Positions 12,606-25,700 of a stretch of 64,000 bases of DNA are shown piece by piece. The stretch spans positions 25,642,449 to 25,706,448 of the forward strand of contig OY755241.1 in the NCBI GenBank assembly GCA_963576725.1, in the 5' to 3' direction. How positions within the stretch are numbered: the first letter of the stretch is position 1; each line of letters starts with the position of its first letter. A model generated the notes under the pieces. It did no database searches and was not told the DNA's origin. It saw nothing but the letters and a program-made list of their open reading frames with translations. This stretch comes from Azorinus chamasolen. Lineage: Eukaryota; Mollusca; Bivalvia; Cardiida; Solecurtidae. The translations under genes were made by a program, and so were the position numbers.

Positions 12606-13400
12606 ATTTTTATGCCCCTGTTGATGATAGTCAGGACTCACAAGGCATTATGTTTTGCACATGTCCGTTTGTCTTTCTGTGTGTCACACTTTTACATGCA
12701 GTTGGTTGTCACAGTTTTTGTGTCACCTGCCGAGAAGCAGTGTGTCACTTAGGGATCACTTTTCCGTCGTCTGTCCATCTGTCCATCACACTTTTTTTTC
12801 TGTCACACTTTTTTATCCGTCACCCTTTTTTTTTATACTAACACTTCTCCCAGTAGGTGACACATGTGTTCCTCTGAACACTCTTGTTTCATTGTCTTAT
12901 ATCTCACTAATATTGGGTTTGTTGGAGAAATGACAATTGTAGTATTTGGGTACGCACCTTTTTCTGTAGCTCTGTCATTTTCAGATTCTGTGATAATTAT
13001 GCGGCATTGCCCTTGTGACGACAGTCAGGGCATTGTTTTGCACATGTCTGTCATGCTTTGCTAATAAGTGATATATATCTGTGCTATCATTTGGCACCCC
13101 ACCCATGCTGCCCGCAAGCCCAAGGTCAAGGTCAAATTGATACTGCATTGATTCAGCCAACCCTATGGTCTGTGCATTCTGAATGGCAGAATAAGGTTGT
13201 TGTTCTAAAATTTGTGTTCTTATCTGTGAATGTGTTGGTTTTATTATGGGTTTTACAAACAGAAGCTTGTATGTCATAAATTTGCCAACATGATCTAACC
13301 AAGAACACAGCAAGGTTGTGGAGAAATGACGATTTTAGTATTGGAGTATGCATGTTTATCTGTTGTTCTGATACTTGTTAGCATTTACAAACAGGTGGAG
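12606..13400. repeat. ATGCCCC-type interspersed repeat
   Basis: Starts TTTTTATGCCCCTGTTGATG and holds simple GTCTGTC runs and TAAGGTTGTTGTTCTAAAA. A GTGTCACCTGCC repeat is nested in it. The tail (GAGAAATGACGATTTTAGTA) is a family F fragment. Confidence 0.55.
12718..12892. repeat. GTGTCACCTGCC interspersed repeat
   Basis: From GTGTCACCTGCCGAGAAGC to GTGTTCCTCTGAACACTC. Related, longer copies lie at 32777-33066 and 60657-60923. Confidence 0.7.
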
Positions 13401-13434
13401 AGGGAAGATCGGGTGTCCTAATATTTAACCCTTT

Positions 13435-13654
13435 CCTCCATAGGCTATTTTTAGACCCACCCTCTTTGAATTAATCTACCCAAAGGGAGCATTTACTAGA
13501 GAAAAGTAAAATTTTAGAATTTTGTATTTTGAAATCATTGTGATAAATGGAGCATTTGCTCCTATAGGAGCAAATGCTCTATTTATCACAATGGTTTCAA
13601 GAAGTGGTTATTACAGAGGCGTAGAAAGGCGTATTTATGGAGGAAAGGGTTTAA
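13435..13654. mobile_element. TTAA-A element, full length
   Basis: TTAACCCTTTCCTCCATAGG to ATGGAGGAAAGGGTTTAA, with hairpin apex TTGCTCCTATAGGAGCAA. It ends 36 bp before CUB exon 1. Confidence 0.92.
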
Positions 13655-13689
13655 GATAAACATAGTGTTTTTCTTTTATTTTCTAACAG

Positions 13690-13763
13690 ATCTATGCAGA
13701 TGAGGATGAAGGGTTTTCTTTTAGCCATTGTGACCATCCTGGCCACAGCCCAGACACTGTCTG
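13690..13763 (+). CDS. CUB gene exon 1 (signal peptide)
   Basis: Acceptor TTTCTAACAG ends at 13689, so a non-coding exon probably precedes it. ATG at 13694; further in-frame Met codons follow at codons 3 and 5. The donor GTAAGTC starts at 13764, phase 1. Confidence 0.82.
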
Positions 13764-16700
13764 GTAAGTCTCACCCTTTGACTCTTTCCCTGTTCTATGT
13801 TTATTCCAAATTTCAATACTTACTGAATATTCATGGACAAAATAGTTAAAATGAAATATGGAAGGTGGTAAATCTAAGCCATTTAAGAAAGTAAATAATA
13901 AAATCTATCAAATTCCATAAGCAAACAGCAGAGCAGACCCTGATCAGACAGCTCCTATAGGAGCTGTCTGGTCTTGGTCTACTCTGTTTGCAAATGTGTG
14001 AAAAGGTGTTTACAGTGATGTCTCGTTAATCCGGAATTCATTAATCCGGAAAACTCGCGATCCGGACGAAAGTCGTGGGGAACGGATTTTTTGTGCAGTA
14101 AATTGACTCGTTACATACGGAAATTTGGGTTCCTGGACCGGACATATATTTCCGGTAACCAATCTATGTATTTACCTGTATTTGTGACTCGTTAATCCGG
14201 CCGGGTCAGTAGCCCTGGGGCTTAATTGCCCACCCCTGACACTTAACAATAGTGCACCGCGGAGGTGCGAATTCTTGTGTTTACAATCACGTGCATGGGT
14301 AAAACAACCCCGACTGTGTGCAAACTGGCTATTTATCAAAGCGTTGCATATGGCACGCGGGTAGTGATGTTTGATATTCCTTAATGTTCCGTAATGAGAT
14401 GAAAACTTGCCCAATTAATTTGTTACGTTAAAACCGCACCGCCATCGTTAAACTGTTAATCACCTTAAATGATTTGCTAATTCAGAAATTACAAGGCTAT
14501 ATTAATTGGGGATTCCCGCTAGGGATTCCCAAAGATCCTAACTCGCGCGTGAGCTGGGTGGTTCCCGACTTTCGACTTACAAGTACATGTACGCAGATGG
14601 AATATTCAGGAAACCAGTCATGTCAAACATGGAGACCTACGTCGATTTTACAAAATTTGCCCGCAGGCAAGTTCGATAATCCACATTGTATTACTCAAAT
14701 GAGAGAACTGACACTTATGGATAGGGTGCAAAAAGCATTTAGAACGACAAACAAGACAATTAATTTGACATGACTTATTATTACGGGCATATGCACACAT
14801 GAACGTTACAAGAAAAGACTTCTTGATGCGAAAGTAAATGTGTACATATACATATACAATGTTTATGATTGAGTTGATATTTTACAGCATACAACGGTGA
14901 TTCGTTAATCCGGAAAATTCGTTAATCCGGAAATTTCGCCGTGAACAAACGTTTCCGGATTAACGAGACATCACTGTATATGAAGGAAAATATTAACTGT
15001 TTCCCTCATGAATATTTATGTAACAAGTAATTATGAATATTAATCTTTTTCATGATGGAATGGTCCATTAATTGTTTATAAAGGATTTTGAAAGATAAAT
15101 ATTGCATACCCTTATCAAAACCCTCTGATCTTATTATCTTGGTCTACACTGTTTGCAAATACCAGGCCATGTATGAATTCTATAATCTTAGCATGTACAA
15201 GAGAACTTTTTTCACCATGATAGAAGCTGCATGATCAAATCTAATTTATTTCTTAAGCAAAGAGAGCAGTCCCTAATCACACTGTTCTTACAGGACCTGT
15301 CTGATCTGGCTCTAGTCTGTTTGCAAATGTGTAAAAAAGCATTTATAAATATGAAGGAAAGGGTTAAAACGATGAATTTTAAGTACCTTTAGTCAGGGGT
15401 GGGAAATATCTGCTTCAATAGTTATAGCACCTCCATGTTTGAAGAGGCAGGTAGGATATTTAGATTAACCCTTCACTGACTTTTGGCACCTTTGCAAACA
15501 GGGTAGACCCAGATCGAATGGTTCCTCTAGAAGCTGTTTGAATTTCAGTGTCTGCTCTATGTAGATCAATATTTTTTGTAATAGTTTTAGATAACACGTT
15601 AATTAACCCTTTCCTCCATAGGCTATTTTTAGACCCAACCTCTTTGAATGAATCTACCCAAAAGGAGCTTTTACTAGAGAAAAGAATTTTTTTAGAATTT
15701 TGTAGTTTGAAACCATTGTGATAAATAGAGCATTTGCTCCTATAGGAGCAAATGCTCTATTTATCACAATGGTTTCAAGAAGTGGTTATTACAGAGGCGT
15801 AGAAAAGCGTATTTATGGAGGAAAGGATTAATGTTGTAATGTTTTGAGTTTGCTATAAATATTCATTCTGAATGGACTCCATAGTTAGACCCTGATGAGC
15901 TAATCCACTTTGAATACATGTATCAGAGATCCAGATAAGATGCGTAAATTCAAACATTTTCAACAATAGCTCCTTTATTTCTCCACTGAACCCTATACTG
16001 TGATCACTCTTTAGAATTGTCTCAAAGAGTGGTCACAGTATAGGAGTTGGTGGAGAAATGACGGTTTTAGTATTTGGGTACTCACCATTATCTGTAGCTT
16101 TGCATATATTCAGTATTCAAAGAGTTAATAGTGAGTGGGGAGAGAAACCTACATGAGGATTTCAGTGTTCTGTTTTCACGGTACTGTTTTCAGTGTGCTG
16201 TTCAGTGTACTGTTTTCAGTGTACTGTTTTCAGTGTTCTGTTTTCAGTGAACTGTTTTCAATGTACTGTTTTCAGTGTACTGTTTTCAACGTACTGTTTT
16301 CAGTGTACTGTTTTCAGTGTTCTGTTTTCAATGTACTGTTTTCAATGTACTGTTTTCATTGTTCTGTTTTCAATGTACTGTTTTCAGTGTACTGTTTTCA
16401 GTGTACTATTTTCATTGTTCTATTTTTATGCATTTTGTTTTTGCCCTGTCTGTTTGTTTGTCTGTTTGTTTGTCAGCAACTTTAACATTGGACATAACTT
16501 TTGAGCCAGTACAGATAGAGACTTGATATTTGGCATGCATATGTATCTCATAAAGCCGCACATTTTCAAGGGTGACATGTCAAGGTCAAGGTCATCCTTC
16601 AAGATCAGAGGTCAAATATATGGGTCAAATCACCGACTTTAACATTGGCCATACCTTTTGGACCAGTAGGGATAGAGACTTGATATTTGGCATGCTTGTG

Positions 16701-19700
16701 TATCTCATGAAGCTTTACATTTTGAGTGGTGCCATGTCAAGGTCAAGGTCATCCTTCAGGGTCAAAGGTCAAATTGTCTGTTTTTTTGGCTGTAACTTTA
16801 ACGCAACCTTAACATTGGTCATAACTTTTGAGCCAGTACAGATAGAGACTTGATATTTGGCATGCATATGTATCTCATAAAGCCGCACATTTTGAGGGGT
16901 GACATGTCAAGGTCAAGGTCATCCTTCAAGGTCAGAGGTCAAATATATGGGTCAAATCACCGACTTTAACATTGGCCATAACTTTTGGACCAGTAGAGAT
17001 AGAGACTTGATATTTGGCATGCTTGTGTATCTCATGAAGCTGTACATTTTGAGGGGTGACATGTCAAGGTCATCCTTCAGGGTCAAAGGTCAATAGTCTG
17101 TTTCTTTGTCTGTAACTTTAACATTGGCCATACCTTTTGGACCAGTAGGGATAGAGACTTGATATTTGGCATGCTTGTGTATCTCATGACACTTTACATT
17201 TTGAGGGGTGACATGTCAAGGTCAAGGTCATCCTTCAGGGTCAAAGGTCAATAGTCCGTTTCTTTGTCTGTAACTTTAACATTGGTCATAACTTTTGAGC
17301 CAGTACAGCTAGTGACTTGATATTAGGCATGCATATGTATCTCATAAAGCCGCACATGTTGAGGGGTGACATGTCAATGTCAAGGTCACCCTTAAAGGTC
17401 AGTGGTCAAACATATGGTTCAAATCACCGACTTTAACATTGGCGATAACTTTTGAACCAGTACAGATAGAGACTTGATATTGGCATGCTTGTGTATCTCA
17501 TGAAGCTGCACAGTTTGAGGGGTGACATGTCAAGGTCATCCTTCAGGGTCAAAGGTCACCAACTTCAAATTGGCCATAACTTTTGAACCAATAGAGATAG
17601 AGTCTTGATATTTGGTATGCATGTGTATCTCATGAAGCTGCACATTTTAAGGGACAACATGTCAAGGTAAAGGTCATCTTTTAGGGTCAAAGGTCACCGA
17701 CTTTAACATTGGCCATAACTTTTAAACCTGTAGATACAGACTTGACATTTGGTATGCATGTGTATCTCATGAAGCTGCACAGTTTGGGGGTGACATGTCA
17801 AGGTCAAGGTCATCTATCAGGGTCAAAGGTCACCGACTTTAACATTGGCCATAACTTTTGAACCAGTAGAGATACAGACTTGACATTTGGTATACCTGTG
17901 TATCTCATGAAGCTGCACAGTTTGGGGGTGACATGTCAAGGTCAAGGTCATCTTTCAGGGTCAAAGTCACCGACTTTAACATTGGCCATAACTTTTGAAC
18001 CAGTAGAGATACAGACTTGATAGTTGGTATAAATGTGTTTCTCATTTGGCTGCACAGTTTGAGGGGTGACATGTCAAGGTCAAGGTCATCTTTGAAGGTC
18101 AAAGGTCATTAACATTGGTCATAACGTTTGAACCAGTAGATATACAGCCTTGATACTGGTATGCATGTGTATCTCATGAAGCTGCACAGTTTGAGGGGTG
18201 ACATGTCAAGGTCAAGGTCATCCTTCATGGTCAAAGGTCACCAACTTTTAACATTGGCCATAACTTTTGAACCAGTAGAGATACAGACTTGATATTTGGT
18301 ATGCATATGTACCCATTGAAGCTGCACAGTTTGAGGAGTGACATGTCAAGATCAAGGTCATCCTTCAGGGTCAAATATCATATCGAGGGGGCATAGTGTT
18401 TCACAAACACATCTTGTTAGTGTACTATTTTCAGTGTACTGTTTTCATTGTACATGTATTGTTCAGTGTGCTGTTTTCGGTGTACTATTTTAAGTGTTCT
18501 GTTTTCAGTGTACTATTTTCATTGTTCTGTTTTCAGTGTTCTGTTTTCAGTGTACTGTTTTCAGTGTACTATTTTCATTGTTCTATTTTTATTGTACTGT
18601 TTTCACAATTTCGTTTTCAGCCATTAACTGTGGGGCCAATCTGACTAATTCTACAGGCACTGTTACTAGCCAGGATCCAGGAAAAGGGAAAAACTGTACC
18701 TACTATATCATCAGTAACAGCACAGATGCTCAGGTAGTGCTTAACCCATTCCCTTATATTGACGACTTTTAGAAGTCACTTTGTGAAACCATTGTGATAA
18801 ATAGAGCATTTGCTCCTATAGGAGCAAATGCTCTATTTATCACAATGGTTTCAAACTACAAAATTCTAAAATTTTACTTTTCTCTAGTTAATGCTCCTTA
18901 TCGGTAGATTTATTCAAAGAGGTATCTAAAAATAGCCTATGAGGTAATGGGTTAAGTGTTGTTTGTTCTCATTATACAAAGTGTTGGGGTGGGGGTGGGG
19001 GGTATACTAGAATCACTCTGTCCGTATGTCGACGGAATTTTGTTTGGAGCTTTACTTTGCCATCCTTCAACGGAACATTTTTTAGCTCATCTGTTTTCAT
19101 GGAAAAAAGTTAAGCTATTGTGATTACTGGGTCCTAGGTGTTGTTGTTGTAGGTGTTGGCGTTGGTGGCGGTGTGCAAAAACTTTAATGTAGCTGATTAA
19201 TCAATAAGTATAAGCAGTATCAACATGAAAGTTCATAGGTTGGTAGATCTCTTTGAGGAGAAGTGTATGCAGTGGACAAGCACCAAATCAGACAAGCATT
19301 GGCCTCACACGTGACTCTGTTAAATTATGCAGTATTGTTGATCACCATCTGAAGTTGTGCCCCTGTGATTGCAGTTTTGATTTGTCATTTCATGATTGAA
19401 TGCTCTCCCTTTTCATAATTTTGATATATGAAATTTAGTCCTGAGCTTTACTCTGTCATGCCTCAACAGAACTTTTTTAAATTTTAACAGTAATTTTAAC
19501 ACCATCTGAATTTGTGCACCTGTGATTACAGTTTTGATTTGTGAATACAATGTAGATTCTTCATTCATGAATTATCTTCCATCTGATCTGGGTCAGCTCT
19601 GTTTGCAAGGTTTAAAAAAGTGTTTATATGAAGGAAAGGGTTAATTCTGAAGCATTAACCTTTTTCTTCAGAAATAGAAGTTTATTGCACATTGACACAT

Positions 19701-22700
19701 TTGAAAATAGACACAGATCTGACAGTACCTGCAGGAGCTGTTTGATCAGGGTCTGCGCAGTTTGTTTTTGAGGTAATAAAGATATATAAGAATTACTATG
19801 CTAGTAGTTTGGAAGTTCATCTGTATTTTGGTGAGTTAGAAAAGTTGTTAAATGCGAGCCTTGGCGAGCATTTAACTACTTTTCTGACGAGCCAAAATAC
19901 AGCTGAACTTCCAAACTACTAGTATAGTAATTCCAAGAAAAATGGAAAAAATGAAGAAAAAGAAAGATTGCTAAAGCGGTTTCGTCCCCTGAATGAAAAT
20001 ACATGCAAGTACAAATTGCATGACGTCATGTTGGCATGTAGTGACGTCATCGACTTTTACAACATAAACAAACTTGATTTAATACTTTTATATGGACAAA
20101 TAGTTGAGACAAAGGTGAGCAAATGTGTTAATTTGATGTTTATGTTTAATATTATGCCTTTTTCGTCCTTCTGTTTTCCTCCTATTGGCTGAACCAAACT
20201 TGCATTCCAGTGAGGTCAGTACACATGCACTATACCTCACAAAATACAGCGTTGACGTGGAAAATATTATGCTAGAAGGAAGTGACTGTATTTGGTGACG
20301 TTGCATGATATAATTCTACATTTTTTGCCATGGTCAATTATTCTCCTGTTCATGATGCCATTATAAAAATTCAGCTAATTAATATTCATTATGTAGTTAT
20401 ACATTACATGAATATTCAAGGGTTAAAGTGAAATGTTGTAGTTTGGAAGGATTAACCCGTATCATTCTGACAAAAAATGTCCGCCAAAAATCTGATCTAT
20501 TGTATTTTTCATTTACTTCTGATTTGTTGAAGCATTTTAGAAACTGCTGAAAGAGTGTCAAACAGCTTGGACACCGATTTCTGATCTGGATCCAAACTGT
20601 TTGCAAATGCGAGTTAACCTTTCTTCCATAAATAGGACTTTCTACGCCTCTGTAAAAATCACCTGTTGAAACCATTGTGATTAATAGAGCATTTGCTCCT
20701 ATAGGAGCAAATGCTCTATTTATCACAATGGTTTCAGACTACAAAATTCTAAACGTTTCATTTTCTCTAGTTAATGCTTCTTTTGGGTAGATTTATTCAA
20801 AGTGGTTGGATCTAAAAATAGCATATGGAGGAAAGGGTTAAGTGGTGCTTAGCATGGTAAGGAATAAAAGTAATTTACTCTAGGATTTTGAGTGACAAAC
20901 AGTCCTTCAGGAGTGACAAACAGTCCTTCAGGAGTGACAAACAGTCCTTCAGGAGTGACAAACAGTCCTTCAGGAGTGACAAACAGCCCTTCAGGAGTGA
21001 CAAACAGTCCTTCAGGAGCCCTCTGGTCTACACTGTTTGCAAATGTCAGTTAACTCGGGTCCCACATTCAAAGGGTCAAAACAGGACCCAAGATTAGAGG
21101 GAAAAGCTGATCTTCATTTCTCTACCAAAACCTGTAGGCATGGATCCAGATTAGTCGTATGAGCATTTCCAACTTAACACCGTGAATATTCATATAAGAA
21201 ATACTAACATCATGAATATTAATTAGATTACTTTGTTATAACAGCTCATGGAGAGAGGAAATTTTGTCCATGCCGGAAACAATAAAAGCATATCTATATT
21301 ATATCATAGGCAAACAGAGCAGACCCTGATCAAACAGTTCCTGTAGGAGCCGTCTGATCTGGGTCTACTCTGTTTGCAAAGGCATAGAAAGGCATATCGA
21401 TGGAGAAGAGGGTTAACTCTTTCTTTCCTATAAAAGCCATTTCATGCCTTTGTAAAAAGAGTAGACCCAGATCAGACTGCTCCTATAGGAACTGTCGGAT
21501 CAGGGTTTACTCTGTTTGCAAGGCTTGGAAAAATATTTACATGATGGGATGGAGTTAATGCTTTAGCAAACAGACTAGACCCAGATCAGTTTCGTTCTCA
21601 AGCTTTTGATTGGTCAGATTTGAGTTCTCAAGCTTTTGATTGAGCCAAAGGCTCAAATCTGACCAATCAAAAACTTGAGAACGAACTCAGACTCAACTAA
21701 AAGTTTTATAAGCATGGACCCAGATAACTCCTGATGGTCTGCTCCGTTTGCTTCTGGAATTATATACAAATCTACAGTGTTTGCATGTCATTATAAAAAA
21801 TTAGTTAATATATTTTATCCCTATTTATTGTTACTACATCATAACTACGCCTTTCTATGCCTTTGCAAACAGAGTAGACCCAGATCAGAGGGCTCCTATA
21901 GAGGCCTTCTGATCAGGGTCTACTTTGTTTGTTTATGATATAGTATTGATAAGATTCTGCAGTTTATGCCAATGCCAAGCATTCCTTTGTTCATGTGCCT
22001 TTATAAAAAAAAATAATCTAATTAATTTTCATTATTTCTTACATGAATATTCATGGAGTAAAGGGATAAAGTATGGTTTAATTTATCATATTTACTAAAA
22101 TAAGTTTTGATTATCAGTGAAGAATTTTGTGTATATTCTGCAGGTGATGCTGGACTTTTGGATTTTGAACTTAGTATCCGACAACTTGACCATATTTGCT
22201 GGAAATGACTCCAGCAGCAAAGTGGTTGCCAACTTCACATATCATCAAGGTATACATATTTCTATGCCATCCTTAGGCATCCTATATCTTGAATGGGAAA
22301 CATGTAGTTTTTGTTCTGTCTGGTATTTATACCCCCGCATACTTGTTTGAGGGGTATACTGGAATCACCCTGTCGGGTGGTCGGTCAGGTGTTCTGTCAG
22401 TCCGGTCGTCTGTCTGTCCGCATTTGAACATGGATAGTTGGTGTCGCGAACTCCTCCTTCAGTTTTAAAGTTATTATACCCCCACAAACGAAGTTGTCTG
22501 GCTTGTCCGGATCATAACTTCATTAGTATAAAAGCTATTGGCTTCAAACTTCATATACAGATAGATCACATTGACCACAAGTGCAGTGCACAAGGCTCGT
22601 AACTCTGTCTTCAGTATTTTTGGAGTTATTGCCCTTTATTTTTCTCGAAATCTGGCTTGTCCAGATCGACTTCAAACTTCATATACAGATAAATTGCATT

Positions 22701-25700
22701 GACCACAAGTGCAGTGCACAAGATTCATAACTCTGTCACCAGTAGTTTTGGAGTTATTGCCCTTTGTTATTTTTTTGTCTGGAGCATAACTTCTCAAGTA
22801 TTGTAGGCACAACTGTGAAACTTTATATATGGAGAGAGGGTGATGAGAGGATGTGCAGTCAACAAGGGCTGTAACTCTCAATTCATATTTGGGATATTTA
22901 TTCTCCTTTGTTACTTTTCTTAACTTCTACATTTTTTCACCAATGAAGCTCAAATTTTTCATATGCATTTATAATGAAGTGTAAATGTTGATCACATTAA
23001 TTTTATATGAGTCAAGCCAAGAATTAAAGTTATTGCCCCTGATTGAACCCTAAAAATCTTGTGACACAAAGTATTTCTTTTACATTTCTTTACCAATGAA
23101 CCTCAAATTTTGCATATGCATTTATAATGATGTGTAGATGTGTGATATAATTTTCATGCGAGTCACTCCCTGATTGGACTTTAAAAATCTTCTTTTTACA
23201 AGTGTGTATGAAAGGATTATTGAGCTATTGCCTTGTGTCATTGAATATTGTGACAAGGTGGTTGGTGGGGTATTAATCACCTTTAGTGATAAGTCTAGTT
23301 GAGTTTATATTTGATATACATAATAACCATGAATGGTAGATGTGCAAGACGTAATTTTCATGTGTTTAGCACTGGGCATTGCAGAATTATCTCCCTTTGA
23401 ATTTTTTGTCATTTTGGCATGAAACATAGGAAGTTGATGTCGCGAACTCTTCCTTAAATTTGAAAATTATTGAGTTTATATTTGGTATACATAATAATCA
23501 TGAATAGTTGATGTGCAAGACACAATTTTCATGTGTTTAGAGCTGGGCATTACAATTTCCCTTGAACTTTGAGTATTTTTTCTCATAGGGTAATAGAAAT
23601 GCATTGGAAATGAGCCTTCTGTGTTTTTAAGTTAGTTATAAGGCAACAGTAAGTTTGTTATACAGTAAAACCCCGCTAAAGCGACCACCTAAATGAGGTA
23701 TAATTATTGGTGCTAAATGCAGGTGGTAGCTTAATGCAGGACAAAAGTAATGCAGAAAGCTCCTAGAGGAGCTTTCTGCATTACTGTTGTCCTGCATTAA
23801 GCAACCACCTGCTTATAAAGACACCCACATTAATTCATTAAGTGGTCACATTAGAGGGGTTCTACTGTACCATATACAGATGTTAACCCTTTACTGTTTA
23901 TGCAGTGGAACCTCCATATCTAGAACTCGGATAACTCGAAGATAAAGGTCGATCCTTCCAAAATTTACAACACTGAATTGTTCTAAAATGTTTCACTGCA
24001 CTTATCTAGAAACACATGCGACAGTTTAATACAGGTCAAATTTATTAATGAAAGCTCCTATGAGACCTGCATTAAGCTGTGAACTTGAAAAATTGTCCAG
24101 ATTAGAAATAGGATGACTCGAACATCTGTTATCTCAAAGTAATTTGTATGGTCTCTTGAACTTAAAGATATCGAAGTTCAACTGTATATATTTTTATGCC
24201 TATGCAAGCAGATTAGAATGAGATGAGATAGCTTATGTAATGTAGATGTGACTGTACAGTTTGAATTGCTCCTTTAGATCTCTCTCTAATACTATGTTGT
24301 TGAAAAAGTATTGTGTGCTTAACCCATTACCTCAAAGGCTATTTTTAGCTTGTCTGTTTCGAAGAAATCACGAGCTATTGTCGTAACTCCGGCGTCCACG
24401 TCATCGTTGTCTGAAATCTTAACATTGACCATAACTTCTTCAATGTTTCATTTACAACCTTCATTTTTGGTAAATGCATGTTCATCTTGACAATGACGAC
24501 AGATGATCGTTGGCACCGCTTGCGGTGCTCTTGTTAGATCCTGCCTCTTTGAATAAATCTACTGAAAAGGAGCATTTACTAGAGCAAAGGAAAATTTTAG
24601 AATTGTGTAGTTTTGAAACCATTGTGATAAATAGAGCATATATGAATATTCACGGTGTTAAGTTGGAAATGCTCATACGACTAATCTGGATCCATGCCTA
24701 CAGGTTTTGGTAGAGAAATGAAGATCAGCTTTTCCCTCTAATCTTGGGTCCTGTTTTGACCCTTTGAATGTGGGACCTTAGTTAACTGACATTTGCAAAC
24801 AGTGTAGACCAGAGGGCTCGTTTGTCACTCCTGAAGGACTGTTTGTCACTCCTGAAGGGCTGTTTGTCACTCCTGAAGGACTGTTTGTCACTCCTGAAGG
24901 ACTGTTTGTCACTCCTGAAGGACTCCTGAAGGACTGTTTGTCACTCCTGAAGGACTGTTTGTCACTCCTGAAGGACTGTTTGTCACTCAAAATCCTACAG
25001 TAAATTACTTTTATTCCTTACCATGCTAAGCACCACTTAACCCTTTCCTCCATAGGCTATTTTTAGATCCAACCACTTTGAATAAATCTACCCAAAAGGA
25101 GCATTAACTAGAGAAAATGAAACTCAGAATTTTGTAGTCTGAAACCATTGTGATAAATAGAGCATTTGCTCCTATAGGAGCAAATGCTCTATTTATCACA
25201 ATGGTTTCAACACGTGATTTTTACAGAGGCGTAGAAAGTCCTATTTATGGAAGAAAGGTTAACTCGCATTTGCGAACAGCTTGGATCCAGATGAGAAATC
25301 GGTGTCCAAGCTGTTTGACACTCTTTCAACAGTTTCTAAAATTGCTTCAACAAATCAGAAGTAAATGAAAAATACAATAGATCAGATTTTTGGCGGACAT
25401 TTTTTGTCAGAATGATACGGGTTAATCCTTCCAAACAACAACATTTCACTTTAACCCTTGAATATTCATGTAATGTATAATGACATAATGAATATTAATT
25501 AGCTGAATTTTTATAATGGCATCATGAACAGGAGAATAATTGACCAGGGCAAAAAATGTAGAATTATATCTTTATTACCTCAAAAACAAACTGTGCAGAC
25601 CCTGATCAAACAGCTCCTGCAGGTACTGTCAGATCTGTGTCTATTTTCAAATGTGTCAATGTGCAATAAACTTCTAATTCTGAAGAAAAAGGTTAATGCT

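Larger units (their letters stand above)
19325..21196 (+). repeat. Inverted duplication, left arm
   Basis: Reverse complement of 24639-26026 at an estimated identity above 95% by eye. From TTATGCAGTATTGTTGATC to GTGAATATTCATATA. It includes B, A and G elements, a 21-bp array and, only in this arm, the 510-bp family J insertion. Confidence 0.88.

Noticed and set aside
14474..14773. 99-codon frame as a transposase fragment
   Set aside because: It lies in the Tigger-like element, but no catalytic D residues or clear DNA-binding domain are visible. The resemblance of MRELTLMDRVQKAF to a pogo helix is too weak.
16135..16526. Overlapping open frames of 83-116 codons with Cys/Phe-rich repeats
   Set aside because: They are frames through the 15-bp TTTTCAGTGTACTG array. 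All three frames are open, with no gene-like start, domain or splice context.
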